A stretch of 64,000 nt of DNA. Source: Akebia trifoliata. Taxonomy: Eukaryota > Streptophyta > Magnoliopsida > Ranunculales > Lardizabalaceae. The DNA lies in assembly GCA_017979445.1 (NCBI GenBank), contig CM030711.1:45307560-45371559 (forward strand), in the 5' to 3' direction. Positions 57,098-64,000 of the stretch are shown here, one piece after another; within the stretch, counting starts at the first letter, position 1, and the number at the start of each line of letters is the position of its first letter. The notes under the pieces were generated by a model that did not search any database, was not told the DNA's origin, and saw only the letters and a list, made by a program, of their open reading frames with translations. A program made the translations under genes and the position numbers.

Positions 57098-57534
57098 TTG
57101 CTATTGAATGTAGGGTCATTTAATGAAAGTCTCTCTCTCTCTCTCACTCTCACTCTCATAGTAGTTTTAATGCATGAATTTAGTTCATCCAACTACTAAG
57201 GAGACATGGAGATGTAGGTGGTTGGGGGATGGTTGGATGGGATTAAAGGAAGTTGAGTCCACGAGAAAAGTTGCATGTGCACCAGACTGTGACTCTGTTT
57301 GCTCGTCTCACACCCGTAAGCACCGACACCCAGTCGACTCATCCGAGTCACCACTTATATAATTTGTTTGTAATATATTTATATATATATGCACATACTA
57401 GACGATGCGCCAATTTGCCCGCGTCTACGGGCACATGCATCCTCTCTTTGATGTTGAGGAAATAAGAGAAGAAAGATAATAAATTTGAAGGGGTATTATT
57501 GAAGAGTCACAATCTAGTACGCTTCTAAACATAC

Positions 57535-57655
57535 GAATGGTGTCTACGTGGCATATTATGATTTGAGAATAAACACATTAGGCTTCCTGCATGACTTGAT
57601 TGGGAGTCCGAGATGTTTTAAAATCCAACTAAATTATGCCACATAGACGCTATTC
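57535..57655. repeat. TIR MITE, family 2 copy A
   Basis: GAATGGTGTCTACGTGGCAT on the left mirrors the right end (reverse complement GAATAGCGTCTATGTGGCAT). 121 bp, non-coding. A related element with weaker ends lies at 58058-58188. Confidence 0.7.
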
Positions 57656-57676
57656 CTATTTTATAGGTAGTGTCTC

Positions 57677-57925
57677 ATAGACACTATTCTATTTTATAGG
57701 TACAGGACACTGTATTAAATCTTGAGTCATTATTGAAAAGAATCATGATTTAGAGTAGTATCTCGATTAATGTAACAATATATGGTGTTGCTGCCTTGCT
57801 GGTGCCACATAGACACTATTCTTATTTTATAGGTACAGGACACCGTATTGGATCTTGGGTCATTATTGAAAAGAGTCATGATTTAGATTAGTATCTTGTT
57901 ACTATAACAATATATGATGTTGCAT
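57677..57925. repeat. Tandem duplication of about 130 bp
   Basis: Two copies share CATAGACACTATTC, ATTTTATAGGTACAGGACAC, TCATTATTGAAAAGA and TAACAATATATG. Each begins with a half-end of the family 2 MITE (ACATAGACACTATTC), so the repeat may derive from a broken element. Confidence 0.75.
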
Positions 57926-57926
57926 G

Positions 57927-58030
57927 TGCCAACTAGCTTAGTTGGTAAAATCTTTGAGTGATGATAATAGAGACCTAGGTTCAAATCCCGTCAACATTGA
58001 GTTTCTGAACTCATTAAAAACATGTTTACT
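57927..58030 (+). mobile_element. tRNA-derived SINE, copy 2
   Basis: Begins GTGCCAAC; A box TAGCTTAGTTGG (57934-57945) matches the pol III consensus and B box GGTTCAAATCC (57978-57988) follows at normal tRNA spacing. It ends with ATGTTTACTAC and an A-rich tail. Same head as the copy at 12467. It does not fold as an intact tRNA gene. Confidence 0.65.
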
Positions 58031-58057
58031 ACTAAATTTTAAAAAAAACTAATAATA

Positions 58058-58188
58058 AATGATGTCTATGTGACACGGTTTGATTAGAGATTAGACACAT
58101 TGGACTACGTGTAATGTAGAAAATGACTTGGTTAAAAGTCCAATGTGTTTTAAACTCCTACCTAAATATGTCATGTAGAGATCGTTTC
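58058..58188. repeat. TIR MITE, family 2 copy B
   Basis: Left end AATGATGTCTATGTGACACG and right end (reverse complement GGAAACGATCTCTACATGACA) are imperfect inverted repeats. The body shares TTAGACACATTGGACT-type and GTTTTAAACTCC-type motifs with copy A. Confidence 0.5.
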
Positions 58189-59334
58189 CATTCTACAAGA
58201 ACTAGATAACTTACTTGATCCTAATTCTATTGAAGAAAGGTAATAGAAGAAAGATGATAATATTAATGAAAAGAGAAGAGAAGAGAAAATATAATAAAAT
58301 TAGAGGGATATTCTTAGAAAGTGATAGAAGATAAAATGTAATAAAATTAAAAGGATATACTTAAAAAGTAATATAAAAGAAAAGAAGTAAAACAACAAGA
58401 TTCATAGTGAGATTAAATCCCAACAAGATTTAAATAATAATTTAATTTTTATTATCATTAATTAGCCGAATTAGTAGAGTTTTGCAAATTAATGTGGTTT
58501 GACTTAAAAAATATCAAAAGTGACCTTTTCATTTTGATAAGATTGATTTTTATCTAAAGATAGCTAACAATAGGAATCTGTTGACAAAGTCCAAATGAGA
58601 TGAACTTATCAAATATTTAATGTAAATATTCTTGTAAATTGCTCATAAAAGTTTACAAACTTATGAGAAACTCATCATTTATAGGTATTGGGTGATAAGG
58701 TATTTATGGAATTATAAGTTTCAAAGAGAGCTGGTTTCAGACAGAAAACCCAAAATTTTATAATTAAATCAATATTGTAATCATTCTCAAACACAGAAGT
58801 GAAAATTAAATGGTAAAATCACCTATGTTAGATAGGGTATAAACAATGATGTCAACGTATTGAAATCGATATATTTCACTAAAGCGAGCAAAAAACAAAA
58901 AAAATGTTGGATTACTTTTTTTTTACCTTTTCTTCACAACATTATATATATATTTGATGCTTAATAAATGTGAGTCAGTATAACTAAGGTATCACAATAG
59001 CCATTGAAAATCTCAAATTATTGGGTTAATTAATCACCACCCAAAAATTAGAGAATTTAGTAATTGTTAAGATTTTTACTATTTTACCCTGAAAAACATC
59101 AAAATCAATCAACTTACAATCACAAAAATATTGAGTGATTTAGGGGAAAACTTTGAAGTGGATAGCCCACTTCAAAGTTTTGAAGGAATCCTCTCTATTG
59201 GATTACATGTCACATGTCCAAGGAGGTAATTTAAATTTTAGCCAAAATGTAGGACATGAAATAAATTCAAACACCATGTGTCTTGTAATGAGTAGGGTTC
59301 CTTTAAAGTCAGATTCGGTAATTAATCTAGAGTC

Positions 59335-59532
59335 GTGATAATCTGACTACCTCACGTGACAAACTCAATCGACTACCTGACGTGATAAGTTTGAGAATCG
59401 TAGATCTGCATTTCTTGGGATACATGATTCTATGGAAATATATTTTTTATGAGAAAATACAGCTGAGTATCCCAAGGAATACAAATCTACGATTTTGGAA
59501 CTTTTGGCAGGTGGGGTAGTCAGATTATCACT
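59335..59532. repeat. Fold-back MITE, family 1 copy C
   Basis: Perfect 17-bp terminal inverted repeats GTGATAATCTGACTACC at 59335-59351 and, inverted, 59516-59532. The inner palindrome has TTGGGATACATG on one side and GAGTATCCCAAGG on the other. 198 bp, non-coding. The best-preserved member of the family in this window. Confidence 0.88.
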
Positions 59533-61280
59533 ATTCATTTATTTATGGGCGCATTGATTATCTCACTCAGTTGCCCCTAAGTTGTATCTGACAGGTTGAT
59601 GGATTTCTTTTAGGGTCGGGCCAATAGGCTAATTATCCATGTGGGTCCATATTACAATTATAGTACAATGTTACTACTCAACAACAGAATTAATAGCTAT
59701 GGCTAGAGTGATACTTACCTAATAATAATCATCATCACATGGAGGATGACATGAATTTAATTTTTTGGATAAATAAAAAATCAACCACATGTAACGTGAA
59801 GCATCCCTTCATCCTTTATGACCTCAACAATTTTTTTTTTTTTAAGGTATTACTAATTCAACTTCTCGACACGTATGACCTGTCACAAGGGTTGGCCGAA
59901 GCAGATGTCTTGAGTTTGAATAGCTCTTTAAGGACCACTCTCAGGGATTTATCTCAAAAATCACACGGTGCATGTTAGGATAGGGAACTGTGCATGTTCC
60001 TGAGGATTACTCGGTTGCTATAAGTGGCCTTGGCATTTCAAAACTAATTTTTTAGAATGAGTCTTAGATCATATACACCCCCAATAAGGTGGGTTAAAGT
60101 CATCGTGTTGACAAGTCGTCTCAAAGACATGATTTATTTTAATTTTAATGCATTTTTTTAAATCTCATCCGAGATGACTCAGTCTTGTTCTTGGACAAGA
60201 TGAGAAGTCAAAAAGAGTTTTAAAATCATGGTTAAAATCCACTTCCCACCCCTTAGATATTGTCACATGCATGCGTCTCTCACTAACTGCACTAAAAATA
60301 AAAAGATTCATAATTTGATGTCTATATTAAGATCTGAGGTGTGGGTGTGGTATGATCTGGACTCTTTCAAAATAGGTCTCATCCAAGTTGTAAAATTAGA
60401 ATGAAACCACTTAGATTTTTCAGTGATAATTATTGAATAGATACCAAATTAATGGAAATAAAATAAAATTAAAGAAGTAATCTTAACACAAATAAAGAAG
60501 AATCTAAATGTTTAATTAGAAGGCAATCGAGATAGGAAACATGTCAGAATTTCTTATTAAAATCTAGGATAATTGTTGTCCCATTTAGTTAATTGGATCC
60601 TTTATTTATTTATTTATATACTGTATTAGAGTCAGATCTAAAGTAAACTAGACTGGTAGGAACCACAACTATTCGATGGGTACCCACTAGAATGAGAATA
60701 TTGATTCATTTTGCAATCCTTTCTTGTATTCAACAGTTGACCAAGTAAGGTTGACTTCAAAACAATGTTTTTGTTTGTTTTCCTCCTCTGTTCATGCATA
60801 TGACCTTATGCTTGCTAGGATTTAAGGGGCTCCCATTGAAGTTTTTGAGTTCCTCTAAGAGTGTTTTTTTTTAAATCAAGAGAGCCTATGTTTTTTCAAA
60901 ATACACTTTTCAGTATAGAACAAGAATTTTCTAAAAAAAAATCATTTTGGCCAAAATGATCAAAAACTGCCCCTACAGGGGAAAAAAAACAAAAAAACAA
61001 TGCTCTAATTGAGGCCTCCATCAAACGGTTGAGATGTTGATTTTCTAGGAAAATGTGCCTTTAAAAAAATTATATTCACTTTACGTCAAAATCTGAACTT
61101 TTCCCGCATTTAAAACAAAGGCTTGAAGAGAGTTGGTCCCACGACCTTGGTTGAAGTCGCATTCAACCCACCTTCACCTCCATTAACCGCTAATGCCTAG
61201 TTTTCCTAGCACCCAAAAAAGAAGAAAAAAAAAAAAAAAACTGATGAATACCTCATTGACTACAAGGCTCTGCGATAAGT

Positions 61281-61828
61281 AACAGAAAACGATTGATTGT
61301 GTGGGGATGGATCATCCCCAATTGTTATCCCCTTTACTTGAGAGACGGAAAATCTGTTGATTATATTTTAATTCACTATTCTTTTTCGTATAGTATTTAG
61401 TCAAATTTCCTTGGTCTTTTTCATGTTATTTGGGTTCTTCCTCGTAAGTTCTCATCTTTATTGGTAGAGTGGACCAGTAATACTTTTCACACCAAAAAAC
61501 GGATCTTGTGGGATATGCTACCGGCAGTTATTGTTTGGGAGGTTTGGAACGAGAGAAATAAAAGAGTGTTTAATTATAAGACTAGTAGCTCTCATGCATA
61601 CTTCTTGGAGATATTGGGTTTCTTATACATTTGATCAAAACAGAACATACTATTTGCAGAACAATTTTTGATGATTTCGTTTTTAGATGGTACTCTTTAT
61701 GTGATTAACGATGTTGTAGTTTTTCTTTGTTACTCTTGTGGAGGCTTTCTCGGCCTCTTTGTATTTTGTTTTTCTTCTTTATCAATATATTATATTTTTC
61801 AAAAAAAAAAAAAACAGAAAACGACTGA
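61281..61828 (+). mobile_element. 5'-truncated L1 LINE with target duplication
   Basis: The insert is 61297-61812: the end of the zf-RVT region (SVDYILIHYSFSYSI), then RILWDMLPAVIVWEVWNERN and KRVFNYK, a 3' UTR, and a poly(A) tail. It is flanked by AACAGAAAACGATTGA (61281-61296) and AACAGAAAACGACTGA (61813-61828), a 16-bp target-site duplication with one mismatch. This is the structure left by target-primed reverse transcription. Confidence 0.85.
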
Positions 61829-62703
61829 AATATCTTGAACTTCAACATCTGCTAAAGCCCCTTGATTTTTTTTTTCTAAAAAATAAGGCGTCTTCCATCA
61901 TTAAATTAAAAATAAAAAAAGTTCTCTTTCCACGCCTTCAGCCTCTGATTTATTTGGCAAAGACATCTATGTAAAAACTTTATTTATTTTCTTCTCAAAG
62001 AAATATGAATAAGTAATGAAATTTTGACTTTCTTATGCTTATTTCGTCAAGCCATACAAGACTTGGTCAAGGTGGTATGTCATCAGATTGAAAAACCAAG
62101 AAGGTATCTCAAATATTCACCAAAACCTGGAGGGGTATGTTGAGATTACCCAAATGAAATTGACTTAAAATAAGCATGTTAAAGTCAGAAAACAAGTAAA
62201 CCATTGGATCATACTTTGCTCAAATACCAGGCAAGTTATACCTAATCCAAACGATACTAATTGCGTTTGAAACTTTGGTTTTATATGAGAGGGATCAGTT
62301 TAGTTTAATTAAATAAGTCCAGAGAGATTTCAGAAAATTTTAGGAGTATATACAAACGATGTTTTTTATTTCTTCCTGAAAGCTCATTGAGGTTGAAGGG
62401 TGGGGGATGGATCTGTTTATCCACAAATTGTTAATTAATTCATCGACTTAATCATTTGGTCCCAAATTCATATATATATATTTTTTCTGAATTTTAAAAA
62501 AATCGGGGAATTTTGTAAAAGTGGCCCAACATGTTTTAATCAAGTAAGGATAACACGAGTAAGTAATCAAGCAACAAACAATACAAAACTGTAAAACGTA
62601 ACTGTATATAAGGCTAGAATTCAATACATACCAACCGTTCGTATTTTAGTGAAATTGCATGAAAAATTATTGAAGCATTGTCCATATAAGAGTACCACCA
62701 TTT

Positions 62704-63439
62704 TCACTTCACCACATCAAACCTTGCCTTCAGGTTGGACACCATAACTGGGAACTCTCCCTTCTCACAATATTCAGCAAATTCCTCACCCGACAAATCA
62801 ATATTGTCAAATTTAGTCCCCTCCGTCTGCAAAACACAAAGAATGTGTCAGTTGACTTTCAATGTGAGGGCTAAAAACAAAATAAATCCTACTAACAAGA
62901 TATCTTTTAGTGTAGGCAAAGATAATTGGATCCAGTTCTAGGAGGATTTGCCGGTGTGGTATCTCTCTTCTTAAAGCCCGGTTTTCTAAGTTTTTATTCT
63001 ATTTCATGCATAATTTTTTACAGATTCAGAATTATATGGTGCGGCCTGGTGGCGACATCTCATGAGATTTAGGTTTCTGGAGGAATTTCAATAATTAGGA
63101 AGTTGAATTTCTTATTTAACTTTTAAAAAAAAAGTCCATTATTAAAACAAACATCCGATATTAAGTATCAGGTGAAAATCAAAGATATCGAGGGAGAAAA
63201 CTTGACGGAGCTAACTAATAAAGATCACTGCAAGTGCAGGCAAGATAAAAAGGTGAAGTATAGGAACTCACAGATTCGGCTTTCCACCCAGATCCAAAAG
63301 CAAAATCCACTGGCTCCAAGCCCCTGCAATCAAATATCATCAATGGTGCAAATTGCCCGTTTTGACCAAATTCAAGATCCAGGGGACGACCTTGGCCAGG
63401 GATCATCGTGACAGTTCCTTCCCTGCCACAGAACTTACA
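62704..63439 (-). CDS. DUF866 / C1orf123-type CXXC zinc-binding protein, 3' part (partial)
   Basis: Two exons on the minus strand: 63439-63272 (56 codons) and 62826-62704 (40 codons plus stop), phase 0, acceptors TTTTACAG and GTTTTGCAG. The first starts CKFCGREGTVTMIPGQGRPL and continues FAPLMIFDCRGLEPVDFAFG, GWKAES. The second reads TEGTKFDNIDLSGEEFAEYC and ends ARFDVVK. This is the C-terminal half of the eukaryotic DUF866 (UPF0587) family. The CxxC here is the second zinc-ligand pair; the first pair (CxxC of the N-terminal half) must be encoded beyond the right edge, since nothing in 63440-64000 fits. Biochemical role unknown; the animal homologue binds zinc. Confidence 0.9.
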
Positions 63440-64000
63440 CTGTAAAAGAAACAAATATGAAAAAGATCAGATATTTGCTTTTATCATCTTAGACCTATTT
63501 ACAATTTGTAAATGTTGGTTATTCTACAAGAAGGGTAACTACTAACACCGACTGAGTTTAAGTCATTTTATCTTGAATACCTAATTGTCTGGAACTAATT
63601 ATGTAGGTAAAGTTTCAATCAACTACAGGAAAATAATACAGATAAAGTTTCAATCAACTATTCGAAAACAGTACAGAAAAATTCAGTATCAGATTAGACA
63701 CAAGTAAGAAATCCAGAAGACTTATGAGATGGCACTATAAGCAGTATTTTGGTTGCTAGCTCGCGTAGGCATCAATCTATGCATCCTAGTTGATAAGTTC
63801 GTGTTAGGCTAAAGGCCAGGATTGAAAAAAGTTCAAGTACAATTCAATCTTGACATAAATTAGTTAAAAATACAATGAATGGCAAACGATTATAGAGAGA
63901 TGTATTTGTCTTTGCTATGCTTTTGAATTTTTATCTGTTCAGATAAGTAAGTAAGTTGATGGTTAGTACTTAGGGGTAAAGGAGGGTTGAACCTAGGTTT
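63440..64000. other. Intron of the DUF866 gene, to the right edge
   Basis: Starts upstream of the acceptor TTCTTTTACAG (minus strand). AT-rich, no further exon seen. The last bases (about 63950-64000) contain GATGGTTAGTAC and GGGTTGAACCTAGG, weakly like a SINE head. Confidence 0.55.

Larger units (their letters stand above)
57007..62703. other. Intergenic region upstream of the lipase gene
   Basis: About 5.7 kb without a gene. Contents in order: lipase promoter, part of the purine-rich repeat family (about 57395-57500), TIR elements (57535-57655, 58058-58188), a tandem repeat (57677-57925), a SINE (57927-58030), a fold-back MITE (59335-59532), a possible second SINE-like segment (about 59845-59960, weak) and a truncated L1 (61297-61812). 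Stretches 59990-61280 and 61830-62700 show nothing I can name. Confidence 0.65.

Noticed and set aside
57007..57192. In-frame extension of the lipase N-terminus to an ATG at 57192
   Set aside because: It would bury the signal peptide behind about 60 low-complexity Arg/Glu residues made from CT repeats, and it places the likely TATA box (57089-57097) inside the coding region.
57927..58000. tRNA gene
   Set aside because: A and B boxes are present but no acceptor stem or anticodon arm pairs, and a second copy exists at 12467; interpreted as a SINE head.
63930..64000. SINE or tRNA-like sequence at the right edge
   Set aside because: Suggestive words (GATGGTTAGTAC, GGTTGAACC) but truncated by the window end.
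1..64000. CRISPR array, operon, ribosome-binding sites or prokaryotic insertion sequences
   Set aside because: The sequence is clearly plant nuclear DNA with spliceosomal introns; no regularly spaced repeats of that kind are present.

Overview
This is nuclear DNA from a flowering plant, probably a eudicot; the species cannot be named from sequence alone. It is AT-rich, the genes are split by long introns, and the encoded proteins match plant-specific families. The repeats are also plant-type: a Ty3/gypsy chromovirus with a tRNA-iMet primer site, L1-like LINEs with zf-RVT domains, a TRIM element, tRNA-derived SINEs and many fold-back MITEs.

Layout. (1) 1-1234, minus: first three exons of an AR791/CHUP1-like coiled-coil protein, running off the left edge. 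(2) 5880-16026, minus: complete two-exon carrier of the ADP/ATP family, orthologous in appearance to Arabidopsis At5g56450 (PM-ANT1), with a 9.2-kb intron full of LINE relics. (3) 19309-32190, plus: complete 12-exon metallo-beta-lactamase-fold hydrolase (At1g30300-like); its first intron holds an antisense 4.2-kb chromovirus. (4) 36215-50040, plus: complete 19-exon CABIN1 homologue (At4g32820-like, 2042 residues), a TPR protein of the HIRA histone-chaperone complex; its introns hold L1 pieces, a miniature LTR element and nested tandem duplications. (5) 51734-57006, minus: complete five-exon GDSL esterase/lipase of 361 residues with a GC-AG first intron. (6) 62704-63439, minus: last two coding exons of a DUF866 (C1orf123-type) CXXC zinc-binding protein whose 5' part lies beyond the right edge.

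I assembled every gene model by hand from splice signals, phase continuity and family resemblance; all reading frames close without a frameshift. The genes have unrelated jobs (actin/organelle positioning, nucleotide transport, hydrolase, chromatin, secreted lipase, zinc protein) and do not form a pathway or cluster.

No new multi-gene system is evident. The notable material is structural: duplications that copied a stop codon or a splice acceptor with part of an exon, a start codon isolated on its own coding exon, a GC splice donor, a TRIM with about 46 bp between its LTRs, a long fold-back element of about 0.9 kb, and several fold-back MITE families with more than one copy in the window.
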